The notes under the pieces were generated by a model that was not told the origin of the DNA, searched no databases, and saw nothing but the letters and a program-made list of their open reading frames with translations. Positions 1 through 8,828 of a stretch of DNA of 64,000 nt are shown here, one piece after another. This DNA comes from an uncultured Roseibium sp. GTDB lineage: Bacteria; Pseudomonadota; Alphaproteobacteria; Rhizobiales; Stappiaceae. Within the stretch, counting starts at the first letter, position 1, and each line of letters opens with the position of its first letter. A program made the position numbers and the translations under genes. The stretch lies in NCBI RefSeq assembly GCF_947494555.1, contig NZ_CANLVF010000002.1:124001-188000 (forward strand). Reading direction: 5' to 3'.

Positions 1-403
1 CTTCGAATGGCGCCATGCATTCGTGCATGACATCCTCTCCTTCATGACCGAACGGAGTGTGCCCAAGGTCATGAGCCAGGGCGAGACACTCGGCCAGATC
101 CTCGTCGAACCGCAGGGCCCTGGCAAGCGACCGTGCTATCTGCGACACCTCGATCGTGTGGGTTAGACGCGTCCGGTAATGATCACCCTCGTGATAGACA
201 AACACCTGGGTCTTGTGTTTCAGGCGCCTGAACGCTGACGAATGAATGATCCGATCGCGGTCCCGTTGAAACGGCGTTCGGGTCGGACTTTCCGTTTCCG
301 GAAAGAGACGCCCCCTGCTTTGGAGCGGATTTTCGGCACATGCAGCGCGTGATTGCGCACCAAAGCCGAGATCTGATTTTACCTGGGACCAGTCACCGTT
401 CAC
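1..403 (-). CDS. dgt: dGTPase-like dNTP triphosphohydrolase (5' part, runs off window)
   Basis: This is the N-terminal part of an HD-domain deoxynucleotide triphosphohydrolase, which cleaves dGTP or other dNTPs to nucleoside plus triphosphate. The minus-strand frame is open from position 403 to the window edge. It reads [20 protein letters not shown], then [33 protein letters not shown] and [17 protein letters not shown], with the HD metal-binding pair in AHDLGH. The opening [19 protein letters not shown] is typical of the alphaproteobacterial form. The start is uncertain: the GTG at 403 is the best candidate seen and no ATG precedes the conserved block in frame. It diverges from erpA. Confidence 0.85.
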   Translation of the reverse strand, partial: MNGDWSQVKSDLGFGAQSRAACAENPLQSRGRLFPETESPTRTPFQRDRDRIIHSSAFRRLKHKTQVFVYHEGDHYRTRLTHTIEVSQIARSLARALRFDEDLAECLALAHDLGHTPFGHEGEDVMHECMAPFE

Positions 404-527
404 AGCATCTTCACCCCATCTCGCCGAACTCCGCAGATTGACGCGGGCGACTTCAAAACTTACTTATCTGAATAAATCAGGTTTCCTGCTCTTTGCCACG
501 AACAAGAGCACAGCGAGTCGGTGGAAA

Positions 528-869
528 ATGACCGAAACACTTGAAAATCGAGTAACAGTCAGCGAACGCGCTGCCAAGCGTATCGCAAAAATATTGTCCA
601 ATGAACCCTCCGGCAGCATGCTCCGTGTGAGCGTCGAAGGCGGCGGCTGTTCGGGATTGCAATACAAATATGACGTCGTCGACAGCACTGAAGATGACGA
701 TCTGGTCATCGAAAAAACGGGCGCGACCGTTCTGATCGATTCGATCTCGCTTCAGTATATGGGTGGGTCGGAGATTGATTTCGTAGATGACCTCATCGGG
801 CAGTCCTTTCAGATAAACAATCCGAATGCGGTGGCCGGTTGTGGTTGCGGCACAAGTTTTACAATCTGA
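528..869 (+). CDS. erpA: Iron-sulfur cluster insertion protein ErpA (A-type carrier)
   Basis: This 113-residue HesB/IscA-type carrier accepts Fe-S clusters from the assembly scaffold and delivers them to apo-proteins. The three conserved cysteines are visible: one in GGGCSGLQY and two in the C-terminal GCGCGTSF motif. The frame is open from a TTG at 438, but the 30 extra residues do not resemble the family, so the ATG at 528 (MTETLENRV) is chosen. xthA follows 60 bases downstream on the same strand. A second A-type carrier, sufA, lies in the suf operon of this window; the NPNAVAGCGCGTSF ending favours ErpA here. Confidence 0.88.
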   Translation: MTETLENRVTVSERAAKRIAKILSNEPSGSMLRVSVEGGGCSGLQYKYDVVDSTEDDDLVIEKTGATVLIDSISLQYMGGSEIDFVDDLIGQSFQINNPNAVAGCGCGTSFTI

Positions 870-929
870 ACGAAGACGCTTTCCCGGCCGCTTGTTCCGG
901 CTGACACCGCACACAGGACATTCGGTCTG

Positions 930-1712
930 ATGAAAATCGCTACGTGGAACATAAATGGTGTCAAGGCACGTATTGACACGGTATTGGAGTGGCTTCGCGA
1001 AACGTCTCCCGACGTTGCCTGCCTGCAGGAAATCAAGTCCGTCGACGAAAACTTCCCGCGCCAGCCCTTTGAAGATCTCGGCTACAATGTCGAAACACAC
1101 GGCCAGAAGGGTTTCAACGGCGTTGCTCTGTTGTCCAAACAACCACTGGAGGATGTTCAACGGCGCCTTCCAGGTGATGACGCCGACGAGCAGGCCCGCT
1201 TTATCGATGCCGCCGTTTCCACCGAAAGAGGAGCGATCCGATTCGGCTGCCTTTATCTTCCAAACGGAAATCCGCTCGGCACCGAAAAGTACCCTTACAA
1301 ACTGGCGTGGATGGAACGCCTGATTGTGCATGCAGAAACCCGGCTGCGCGAAGAAGGCGCCTACATGCTGCTCGGCGACTACAACGTCATTCCGGAGCCC
1401 ATTGACGCGAAGAACCCTCAGAACTGGGGTGATGATGCCCTGTTCCAGCCCGAGAGCCGGCAACGCTTCCGGGCGCTTGAGTATCTTGGTTTCACGGAAG
1501 CGGTCAGATCGTGCACGGAAGCCGAAGAAACCTATACGTTCTGGGATTATCAGGCAGGTGCCTGGCAGAAGAACAACGGCATACGTATCGATCACATTCT
1601 GCTCTCACCGCAAGCAACGGATCTTTTGTCAGGTTGCGGGATCGACAAACATGTCCGCGGTTGGGAAAAGCCCTCTGATCACGTTCCCGTCTGGGTGCAG
1701 CTGGCGGCTTGA
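930..1712 (+). CDS. xthA: Exodeoxyribonuclease III (AP endonuclease)
   Basis: This 260-residue enzyme of the exonuclease/endonuclease/phosphatase family cuts DNA 5' of abasic sites and removes 3' blocking groups in base excision repair. The order of motifs is standard: MKIATWNINGVKARI at the N terminus, the metal-binding Glu in LQEIKSVDENFP, the central GDYNVIP, RIDHILLS, and the catalytic SDHVPVWVQL close to the C terminus. Length is normal for XthA. It follows erpA closely and the two may be co-transcribed. Confidence 0.95.
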   Translation: MKIATWNINGVKARIDTVLEWLRETSPDVACLQEIKSVDENFPRQPFEDLGYNVETHGQKGFNGVALLSKQPLEDVQRRLPGDDADEQARFIDAAVSTERGAIRFGCLYLPNGNPLGTEKYPYKLAWMERLIVHAETRLREEGAYMLLGDYNVIPEPIDAKNPQNWGDDALFQPESRQRFRALEYLGFTEAVRSCTEAEETYTFWDYQAGAWQKNNGIRIDHILLSPQATDLLSGCGIDKHVRGWEKPSDHVPVWVQLAA

Positions 1713-1891
1713 CGCCCGAATTCCAAGCAGCCAGTAAGGCAGAAATAGCCTTGGGAGCTCCCTGGACCTTCAGCTGCATTCCAGACGTCACACTTGCAGA
1801 ATGATGTTTGCATGCTACTCTTTTCGGTAATGGGATAACGGTTAGACATATTTCGCCCGCTCAGGCTCGCGGCGGGCATTTGCCAAATCCG

Positions 1892-2251
1892 GTGCATCAT
1901 CGCAGCTTCGGATCGTCATGCTTCATCAAGATTTCCCGACTTTCCTCGATTGCCGCAGCTATTTCATTTTTCGCACTGACGACTCTTGCGCATGCTCAGA
2001 ACATAAGCTGCACCTGCAGATACAAGGGTGAAGATTACGGGATAGGCGAGTCAATTTGCCTGAAAAGCCCGGACGGCATGCAGATGGCGACTTGTTCGAT
2101 GGTGTTGAACAACACATCGTGGACGTTCAGCAATGCACCTTGCCCATACTCATCTCTTGATCTTGAAGGCCTGGTGCCCAACCAGACACCAGCTCGCGCG
2201 CCGGAGCTTCAAAAAGACGATCCAACGTCAAGCCCAGTGGAACACGGCTAG
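1892..2251 (+). CDS. Small secreted Cys-rich protein, unknown function
   Basis: I do not recognise a named family. The frame encodes a signal peptide (hydrophobic stretch SIAAAISFFALTTLAHA, cleavage expected after AHA) and a mature part of about 80 residues with five cysteines (SCTCRYKG, ESICL, ATCSM, APCPY), suggesting disulfide bonds in the periplasm, and a Pro-rich acidic tail. The frame opens at an ATG at 1808, but that puts about 50 residues before the signal helix; the GTG at 1892 gives a normal signal peptide length and is preferred. The start remains uncertain. Confidence 0.6.
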   Translation: MHHRSFGSSCFIKISRLSSIAAAISFFALTTLAHAQNISCTCRYKGEDYGIGESICLKSPDGMQMATCSMVLNNTSWTFSNAPCPYSSLDLEGLVPNQTPARAPELQKDDPTSSPVEHG

Positions 2252-2313
2252 AGCCGGCCTGTTGATTGATCCAGTGATTTTGAGCATGTGCCGCTGATGC
2301 AGCGTGCAAGAAC

Positions 2314-3189
2314 CTATTGGGTCTTGAGCTGTTGTGCGGTGAGCAGGTCCGAGCGGTTTTGTTCGATCCATCCGTCGGCGAGCACGCGCGCTTTTTCCCG
2401 AACAGTTTCCGGCGATACCGCAAAATACTGTTCGTGCATCGAATTGATCCAGACTGCTTCCGACCCGGTTGCCTGTTCTCTGGCAACTGTCATCCACATG
2501 AGACCGCGCGCCTTTTTCTTTTCGGACGTTCCGATCGTGTAAAGCGTCTCACCCAACCGCGCTTGTGCGCCGACATGCCCCTTGATGGCGGCAAGGTTGT
2601 ACCAGCGAACCGCCATCCGGCTGTTGTTGTCCTGGTACATGCGACCCAGCTCGTATTGGGCTTCAGCGTCCCCGAAATAAGATGCTGCATGCGTGAAAAT
2701 CTGCCGAGCGCGGGGCTCGTTTTTCGGAACCGATCCGTCAATGCCGTTCAGATAATAAGAGCCAAGCGCAACAAAAGCGCTCGAAACGAAGGGCGCGTCC
2801 GGTGCACTCGGGCTATCGTCGCCGTGTTCGCGCACGATCTGGCTGTAATACTGGAATGCCTTCAGATCGTCTTCCTGAACGCCGTCTCCCTTGGCATACA
2901 TTTCGCCAAGTTTCCACGCGGCCATCGGCTGCCCGTTTTCGGCCGCATATTGAAGAGAATTCAACGCGCCGGCCTTGTCACCTGCATAATACTGGCGCGC
3001 GCCAGCGCGCAGCGCCTCCGTCGGGGAGAGGTCGTTAGGTCCGATCTGGACATTCGGGGTCGGCTGGCCGTCAAATGCAGCGGCAGAGACTGTAAGACCG
3101 AGGAACAATGCAATGGACACAGTTGCATGTTTTCCAAAGCCAACAAGCTTTGAAAGCGTCTCGTGCCTGCCAGTCACACAATTACTCAC
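2314..3189 (-). CDS. exoR: ExoR-type periplasmic Sel1-repeat regulator
   Basis: This protein of about 291 residues has a signal peptide (VSIALFLGLTVSAAAFDG) followed by Sel1-like repeats such as AGALNSLQYAAENGQPMAAWKLGEMYAKGDGV and GDAEAQYELGRMYQDN. Overall layout matches ExoR of Sinorhizobium and Agrobacterium, the periplasmic inhibitor of the ExoS/ChvI two-component system that controls exopolysaccharide and motility. The frame extends up to 3357, but the upstream part is not signal-like. The GTG at 3189 is chosen because it has a GGTGGAA stretch about ten bases upstream; the GTG at 3177 and the ATG at 3270 are alternatives. Confidence 0.75.
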   Translation of the reverse strand: MSNCVTGRHETLSKLVGFGKHATVSIALFLGLTVSAAAFDGQPTPNVQIGPNDLSPTEALRAGARQYYAGDKAGALNSLQYAAENGQPMAAWKLGEMYAKGDGVQEDDLKAFQYYSQIVREHGDDSPSAPDAPFVSSAFVALGSYYLNGIDGSVPKNEPRARQIFTHAASYFGDAEAQYELGRMYQDNNSRMAVRWYNLAAIKGHVGAQARLGETLYTIGTSEKKKARGLMWMTVAREQATGSEAVWINSMHEQYFAVSPETVREKARVLADGWIEQNRSDLLTAQQLKTQ

Positions 3190-3271
3190 CGGGCGAATTC
3201 CACCGGCGGGCCGTTTGTCATTGACGGCTTTTATATTTGTTCGCGCCTCGCGCATTTTCTGTCTCTTCATA

Positions 3272-3303
3272 CCGTCGGGCCACAACCGGACGGTTCTTTT
3301 TTG
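3272..3303 (+). terminator. Terminator-like hairpin with no gene before it on this strand
   Basis: CCGTCGGG (3272-3279) pairs imperfectly with CCGGACGG (3286-3293) and is followed by TTCTTTTTT. No plus-strand gene lies upstream, because exoR is on the other strand. It could end a small RNA antisense to the exoR leader, or be chance. Confidence 0.4.
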
Positions 3304-3306
3304 CGC

Positions 3307-3392
3307 GGCCCAAGTTGGCCAATCAATTCGGCCTAAGTTTGGCCATTCTGGGCCCAATTAAGACCATTTGCGGGTTTCTTCCTCTGCTGGCC
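3307..3392. repeat. Cluster of near-helically phased GGCC elements
   Basis: GGCC occurs at 3307, 3317, 3330, 3341, 3351 and 3389, five of the six spaced 10-13 bases apart. Several share context: TTGGCCAATC, TTTGGCCATTC and CTGGCCATTC. The block sits in front of exoR. It may be a protein-binding array; no known motif is recognised. Confidence 0.3.
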
Positions 3393-3760
3393 ATTCGCCG
3401 AACAATGCATACATAGAACGCCAAACAACCAAAGCTTAGCGTACGGTTGCTGCTCAAAAATGGCTGAACATGGGCAGCCTCGCCATTCAAGCCCTCCAGG
3501 CATGACTCTGTTGACGAGTGTTGCCGAATTGGCACAATTCTTGTGTTGCCCGTGCATCACCCCTTTGAAAAACATCAAAACACAAGCAAGTTGATGATCG
3601 GTTTCCGGGCCTGAAATTCTGCCGGTCTGTTGAAAACATGGGCAACGCGGCAAAATCCTTTGCCGTTCTTCATTTGTCCTTCAAACTTAGGTGTGATTCG
3701 GTGTAGACAGTGGCGCTGAATTTCAGCGAAACGAGCTTTAGACCCTTCAGGCGAGACGGA

Positions 3761-5806
3761 ATGAGCGCAAAAGACGACCTATTTGCTGGCAACGCGGCGA
3801 TTTCGACGCCGCTGAACGACGATGCGCCCAAAGCGTCCCGATCCAGAACGCGTCCCCCTACTCCGGTTGCCGTCACGGAAGATTATTCTGCCGCCGATAT
3901 TGAGGTCCTTGAGGGTCTTGAACCTGTCCGGCGGCGGCCAGGAATGTATATCGGTGGAACCGACGAGAAAGCGCTCCATCACCTGTTTGCAGAAGTCATC
4001 GACAATTCGATGGACGAAGCTGTTGCCGGCCACGCAACCTGGATTGACGTGTCGCTCTCCACAGACGGGTACCTCACCATAGTCGACAACGGCCGCGGCA
4101 TTCCGGTTGACCCTCACCCCAAGTTCAAGGACAAATCCGCTCTTGAGGTGATCATGACGACACTTCACGCAGGCGGCAAATTCGACAGCAAGGTATATGA
4201 GACGTCAGGCGGGTTGCACGGTGTCGGTGTTTCGGTCGTCAACGCGTTGTCGGAAGAACTTGTCGTCGAGGTCGCAAGAAGCCGAAAACTCTATCGGCAA
4301 ACCTTTTGCCGGGGCCACCCGCAAGGGGCGCTTGAAATGGTCGGTGACACCCAAAATCGTCGCGGCACGCTTGTGCGTTTCAGACCCGATGAGGAAATCT
4401 TCGGCAAAGGTGCCAGGTTCCTGCCTGCCCGCCTGCTCAAGATGGCGCGCTCCAAAGCTTACCTCTTCGGAGGCGTCGAGATCCGTTGGCACTGTTCCGC
4501 CGACCTGATCACCGGAAAAGACGAAACGCCTACCGAGGCCGTGTTTCACTTTCCTGGCGGGCTGAAGGACTTTCTTGCCGAACGCCTCACTTCTGAACGG
4601 CGTGTCGTGGACGAGATATTCGCGGGCCGCACGGACAACGCCGGCAAGCACGGGTCTGTCGAATGGGCGGTCAATTGGTTTGCAGGGGACGGTTTTGTCA
4701 ACTCCTACTGCAATACCGTTCCTACGCCTGAGGGCGGCACGCATGAGGCCGGATTCCGATATGCATTGCTGCGCGGGTTGAAAGCCTATGGTGAACTGAC
4801 GAACAACAAGAAAGCCGGCATCATTACAGGCGATGACGTTATGACATCGGCTGGCGGAATGCTGTCCGTGTTCATTCGGGAACCCGAATTCGTCGGCCAG
4901 ACCAAAGACAAGCTGGCGACAAATGAGGCGACCCGCATCACGGAGACCGCAGTACGCGATGCCTTTGATCATTGGCTGACAGCGTCACCGAACCAGGCGA
5001 ACAAGCTGCTGGAGTGGGTGATAGACAGAGCCGACGAACGGCTCCGCAGGCGCCAGGAAAAAGACGTCGCGCGCAAATCGGCCGTCCGGAAACTTCGTCT
5101 CCCCGGTAAACTAGCGGATTGCTCGGCAAACCAGTCGGATGGAACCGAACTCTTCATCGTGGAAGGAGATTCCGCGGGTGGCTCGGCAAAACAGGCTCGC
5201 AATCGTTCAAATCAGGCTGTCCTTCCGCTCCGGGGAAAAATTCTGAACGTCGCAAACGCCGGCAGAGACAAGCTGGTTGCCAATCAGCAACTTGCAGACC
5301 TCATACAGGCCCTGGGCTGCGGCACGCGTTCGCAATATCGTGAGACAGATCTGCGCTACGAAAAGATCGTGATCATGACCGATGCCGATGTGGACGGCGC
5401 CCACATCGCGTCTCTTCTCATCACGTTCTTCTACCGCGAGATGCCGGAACTTATCCGTGGCGGCCATCTTTATCTCGCCGTTCCTCCGCTTTACCGGCTC
5501 AGCCAGGGCGGCAAAACGCTCTATGCGCGCGACGATCCCCACAAGGATGAATTGCTCGAGACGGTCTTCAAAGGAAAATCGAAAGTCGAAATCGGACGAT
5601 TCAAGGGCCTTGGCGAAATGCTGCCGGCCCAATTGAAGGAAACGACAATGGACCCGGCCAAACGGTCGATGCTCAAGGTCGATGTGGATGAAGCGGAAAT
5701 CGGAACAACCAACGACACCGTGGAACGCCTCATGGGCAACAAACCTGAAGCCCGGTTCCGGTTTATCCAGGAAAATGCCGAATTTGCGGACGACCTCGAT
5801 ATCTAA
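3761..5806 (+). CDS. parE: DNA topoisomerase IV subunit B
   Basis: ParE is the ATPase subunit of topoisomerase IV, which decatenates daughter chromosomes together with ParC. The 681-residue protein shows the GHKL ATPase motifs (VIDNSMDEAV, DNGRGIPVD, GGLHGVGVSVVNAL) and the TOPRIM signatures EGDSAGGSAKQARNR and MTDADVDGAHIASLLITFF. The IASLLITFFYREMPELI sequence and the short FIQENAEFADDLDI end fit ParE rather than GyrB. A GTG at 3710 is in frame, but the ATG at 3761 has a GAGACGGA ribosome-binding sequence directly upstream and is preferred. Confidence 0.93.
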   Translation: MSAKDDLFAGNAAISTPLNDDAPKASRSRTRPPTPVAVTEDYSAADIEVLEGLEPVRRRPGMYIGGTDEKALHHLFAEVIDNSMDEAVAGHATWIDVSLSTDGYLTIVDNGRGIPVDPHPKFKDKSALEVIMTTLHAGGKFDSKVYETSGGLHGVGVSVVNALSEELVVEVARSRKLYRQTFCRGHPQGALEMVGDTQNRRGTLVRFRPDEEIFGKGARFLPARLLKMARSKAYLFGGVEIRWHCSADLITGKDETPTEAVFHFPGGLKDFLAERLTSERRVVDEIFAGRTDNAGKHGSVEWAVNWFAGDGFVNSYCNTVPTPEGGTHEAGFRYALLRGLKAYGELTNNKKAGIITGDDVMTSAGGMLSVFIREPEFVGQTKDKLATNEATRITETAVRDAFDHWLTASPNQANKLLEWVIDRADERLRRRQEKDVARKSAVRKLRLPGKLADCSANQSDGTELFIVEGDSAGGSAKQARNRSNQAVLPLRGKILNVANAGRDKLVANQQLADLIQALGCGTRSQYRETDLRYEKIVIMTDADVDGAHIASLLITFFYREMPELIRGGHLYLAVPPLYRLSQGGKTLYARDDPHKDELLETVFKGKSKVEIGRFKGLGEMLPAQLKETTMDPAKRSMLKVDVDEAEIGTTNDTVERLMGNKPEARFRFIQENAEFADDLDI

Positions 5807-6161
5807 GGTTCGCCCGCCTTACGCTGCTGTTTGACAACGTGATGACTTGAGCACCCAAGTTCTTGTCTGAACAAGATCATGGCTTTTCAACGCACGCATG
5901 AGATCTTTTGTTTCCGAAGCGAACGATAACTTTACATAATATTGCGGCACGCACTGTGCATCAAAAGCAGAGGTTCTAGTGCTTTTGGCCCGCATTATTA
6001 ACTGCGATCACAATTCCTTCCCGGAAATACTCGATTTTCCTGGAATTTTACCTCTTCGGCGCATTGACACCAGAACCTGTAACTGTAGTGTGCGCACAAC
6101 GGCGCTGGCAGTTGGCCAAGTGCCGTATTGTTATTACCACAACATCCGGGCAAAACGCTCC
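5807..6161. other. Intergenic region between parE and the helicase gene
   Basis: These 355 bases contain no convincing gene. The helicase frame stays open back to 5979, but that stretch does not resemble helicase sequence. It probably holds the parE 3' end signals and a promoter and leader for the helicase gene; I see no clear terminator or -35/-10 pair. Confidence 0.4.
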
Positions 6162-7604
6162 ATGTCATTTGATACTCTCGGTCTTAGCGAGAAGGTCCTC
6201 TCTGCAGTTGAGACAGCAGGTTATAAGGAACCCACAGCAATCCAGGCAGGAGCAATCCCGCAAGTACTGGAGCGCCGGGACATACTCGGGATCGCGCAGA
6301 CCGGAACCGGGAAGACCGCCAGTTTCACCTTGCCGATGTTGACGCTTCTCGAAAAAGGGCGCGCCCGCGCGCGCATGCCGAGAACTCTCATCCTGGAGCC
6401 GACACGCGAGCTGGCGGCGCAGGTTGAGGAAAATTTCGAAAAATACGGCACGAACCACAAGCTGAACGTTGCTCTATTGATCGGCGGCGTATCGTTCGCG
6501 GAGCAGGACAAGAAGCTGGATCGTGGTACAGACGTGCTGATTGCCACCCCAGGACGGCTGCTGGATCATTTCGAACGGGGCAAACTCCTGCTCCAGGGCG
6601 TCGAAATCCTTGTCATTGACGAAGCTGACCGCATGCTGGACATGGGTTTCATTCCCGACATCGAACGGATCTGCAAACTTATCCCGTTCACGCGTCAGAC
6701 TCTGTTCTTTTCCGCGACGATGCCGCCGGAAATTCAGCGCCTAACCGACACCTTCCTGCAAAATCCGGCGCGCATAGAGGTCGCACCTACTTCCTCCACT
6801 GCGGAAAACGTTGCTCAACGCCTGAAAGCTTCAGCTTCCAAGGATTACGATAAGCGCGCAGCCCTGCGTGAGCTTCTCGAAGGCGCTGAAGACCTGCAAA
6901 ACGCGATCGTATTCTGCAACCGCAAGAGGGACGTCTCAACGCTGTTCCGCTCGCTCGAACGCCACGAATACAATGTCGGAACGCTTCATGGGGACATGGA
7001 CCAGCGGACCCGCATGATGATGCTGGACAATTTCCGAAAAGGGAACATCAAGCTTCTCGTCGCAAGTGATGTAGCAGCACGCGGGCTGGACATTCCCGAA
7101 GTCAGCCACGTTTTCAACTACGACGTCCCAATCAACGCAGAAGACTACGTGCACCGTATTGGCCGGACTGGCCGGGCCGGTCGCAGCGGCACGGCCTACA
7201 CGCTTGTCACAAGCGAAGACAAAAAGTATCTCGACGCGATTGAAGAGCTGATCAAGCAGTCGATCGACTGGCTGGGTGATCCGATAGACTTCGAGGCAGC
7301 GGCGAAGGAGCGTAAGGCCAGACGTAAATCGGGCAAGAACGCAAAGAATGAATCAAGCAACGACAACGACGCATCGCAGGCAAAAGCGCCACGCCAACGG
7401 CGTTCGCACTCCAAGCAGCGCGAGGCAGAACCTGATGTCAAACAGGAGCAGCAGGACGTGATCACCCCGGCATCTGTGTCAGAGATCCCGCAAAAATCCG
7501 CAAACAAGAAACCCAAAAGCGACAAGTTTGAACCGGCCTTCAGTCCGGGTGTCCACATTCCGGCGTTTCTGCTGCGCGAGCCGCGTCCGAAAAAAGCGTC
7601 GTAG
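6162..7604 (+). CDS. DEAD-box ATP-dependent RNA helicase, RhlE type
   Basis: This 480-residue superfamily 2 helicase probably remodels rRNA or mRNA structure. Motifs in order: the Q motif region GYKEPTAIQ, AQTGTGKT (I), PTRELAAQ (Ia), TPGRLLD (Ib), VIDEADRMLDMGF (II, DEAD), SAT (III), and in the second RecA domain SDVAARGLDIPEVSHVFNYD and HRIGRTGRAG (VI). The DRMLDMGF context is that of RhlE-like proteins. The last ~90 residues are rich in Lys, Arg, Gln and Ser, a likely disordered RNA-binding tail. The ATG at 6162 (MSFDTLGLSEKVL) is the family start; the open frame upstream to 5979 is not homologous. Confidence 0.93.
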   Translation: MSFDTLGLSEKVLSAVETAGYKEPTAIQAGAIPQVLERRDILGIAQTGTGKTASFTLPMLTLLEKGRARARMPRTLILEPTRELAAQVEENFEKYGTNHKLNVALLIGGVSFAEQDKKLDRGTDVLIATPGRLLDHFERGKLLLQGVEILVIDEADRMLDMGFIPDIERICKLIPFTRQTLFFSATMPPEIQRLTDTFLQNPARIEVAPTSSTAENVAQRLKASASKDYDKRAALRELLEGAEDLQNAIVFCNRKRDVSTLFRSLERHEYNVGTLHGDMDQRTRMMMLDNFRKGNIKLLVASDVAARGLDIPEVSHVFNYDVPINAEDYVHRIGRTGRAGRSGTAYTLVTSEDKKYLDAIEELIKQSIDWLGDPIDFEAAAKERKARRKSGKNAKNESSNDNDASQAKAPRQRRSHSKQREAEPDVKQEQQDVITPASVSEIPQKSANKKPKSDKFEPAFSPGVHIPAFLLREPRPKKAS

Positions 7605-7635
7605 CGTTATTTTTAATGAGGGATATCCCTTAAGC

Positions 7636-7650
7636 TTAACCGCTCGTTAA
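7636..7650. promoter_or_regulatory. CtrA-like binding site (TTAA-N7-TTAA)
   Basis: TTAA at 7636-7639 and TTAA at 7647-7650 are separated by exactly seven bases (CCGCTCG). This matches the core of the CtrA box known from Caulobacter and rhizobia. It lies 77 bases before the diguanylate cyclase start, a plausible promoter position. A palindrome AGGGATATCCCT lies just upstream. Confidence 0.45.
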
Positions 7651-7726
7651 AACTTCCGTCCGAATTTGGAACCTGATCTTGCGGCCGTGTGGGGCGGATT
7701 CGCAGGGCTGAGTTGAGAGAAGTTTT

Positions 7727-8788
7727 ATGTCGGATGAAGACGACCATAACCGGACCATCAAATATGGTGAGTCCGCTATCGGTTACATAAGGAAGAACAC
7801 GCTTCCTGCTTATCCACGCTCCTATGAGCTCTGGTACACGTATTCTGCCGGATACAACCAGGGCTTAAATCGCGCAATCAACGACACCATCAAAAACAAT
7901 GGCCGTATCAGCACCGACGAAATGCTGAACCTTTATGGACGTTTTCTCTCGCCGACGCGGCTTGGCGATCGGCTTGATGAAGTCGGGACAAGGGTTTCGA
8001 GGGAAGTAGAGGAGCTGATCGATTCGCTGAAACTGAGCGCGGATGCAACATCCGACTACGGCAATGCACTCGAGCAGGCCGGTGAAAAAATCAAAGAAGT
8101 CCAGGATCCCCAGAAACTCCATATCTACGTCACGCATCTGGTGAAGTCGACACAGAATGCCGTCGCCTCGAACAGGAAGCTTGAGAGCCAGCTTCTGGAA
8201 TCAAAGAAGCATATTGAAAACCTTCAATCTTCTCTCGAGGCAATCAGGTATGAGTCACTGACGGACGAGCTGACCACGCTGAACAATCGCAAACACTTCG
8301 AGGTTTCGATTGAAAAGATCATCGACCAGTCGAAGGAGAGCGGCCGCAGCTTCGCGCTGCTGATGACCGATATCGATCATTTCAAGAAGTTCAACGACAC
8401 CTACGGACATCAGACCGGCGATCAGGTTCTGCGCCTTGTCGCGCTTGCCGTTAAGCAGAACATCAAGACACAGGACATCGCCTGCCGGTATGGCGGTGAA
8501 GAATTCTCAATCATTCTGCCTCAATGCAATCTTGAAGAAGCGATCGAGATCGGTGAAAAAATTCGCTCGGCAGTTATGTCGAAAGAACTCGTCAAAAGGT
8601 CCACCGGAGAGAATCTTGGGCGCGTGACGATTTCAGTCGGCATTGCGATTTTCGAAAATATGGATACCGCCCATTCCGTCGTTTCACGTGCCGATGAAGC
8701 TCTTTATGCCGCCAAAAATGCCGGGCGCAATCTTGTCAAAACAGAAAGTGATCTGTCGGCAGCCAACGACGAAGAAAACGTCGCTTAG
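7727..8788 (+). CDS. GGDEF-domain diguanylate cyclase
   Basis: This 353-residue protein should make cyclic di-GMP from two GTP. The N-terminal ~135 residues are helical with no membrane segment, followed by a coiled coil (about 140-180; SNRKLESQLLESKKHIENLQSSLEAIR) and a complete GGDEF domain starting at SLTDELTTLNNRKHF. The active-site loop is intact as GGEEF near residue 256. The usual inhibitory RxxD site five residues before it reads KTQD, so the Arg is missing and product inhibition may be weak. It appears cytoplasmic and monocistronic, with a CtrA-like box upstream. Confidence 0.92.
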   Translation: MSDEDDHNRTIKYGESAIGYIRKNTLPAYPRSYELWYTYSAGYNQGLNRAINDTIKNNGRISTDEMLNLYGRFLSPTRLGDRLDEVGTRVSREVEELIDSLKLSADATSDYGNALEQAGEKIKEVQDPQKLHIYVTHLVKSTQNAVASNRKLESQLLESKKHIENLQSSLEAIRYESLTDELTTLNNRKHFEVSIEKIIDQSKESGRSFALLMTDIDHFKKFNDTYGHQTGDQVLRLVALAVKQNIKTQDIACRYGGEEFSIILPQCNLEEAIEIGEKIRSAVMSKELVKRSTGENLGRVTISVGIAIFENMDTAHSVVSRADEALYAAKNAGRNLVKTESDLSAANDEENVA

Positions 8789-8828
8789 GCCAATTGCACC
8801 CGGTTTTTAGAACCGCACGTCGGCGCTC

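Larger units (their letters stand above)
3190..3760. other. Long intergenic region between exoR and parE
   Basis: No convincing gene is seen in these 571 bases; the short frames present lack coding character. The region holds a terminator-like hairpin on the plus strand (3272-3303) and a run of GGCC elements (3307-3392), both listed separately. It must also contain the divergent promoters of exoR and parE, which I could not place with confidence. Confidence 0.5.

Noticed and set aside
477..1595. 372-codon minus-strand frame over erpA and xthA
   Set aside because: Both plus-strand genes are certain from motifs; the antisense product has no recognisable features.
4205..4972. 255-codon minus-strand frame inside parE
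   Set aside because: Antisense shadow of the ATPase domain of parE.
7625..7635. Palindrome around AGGGATATCCCT as a terminator of the helicase gene
   Set aside because: No T run follows and the loop would be too small; it is more likely incidental or a binding site.
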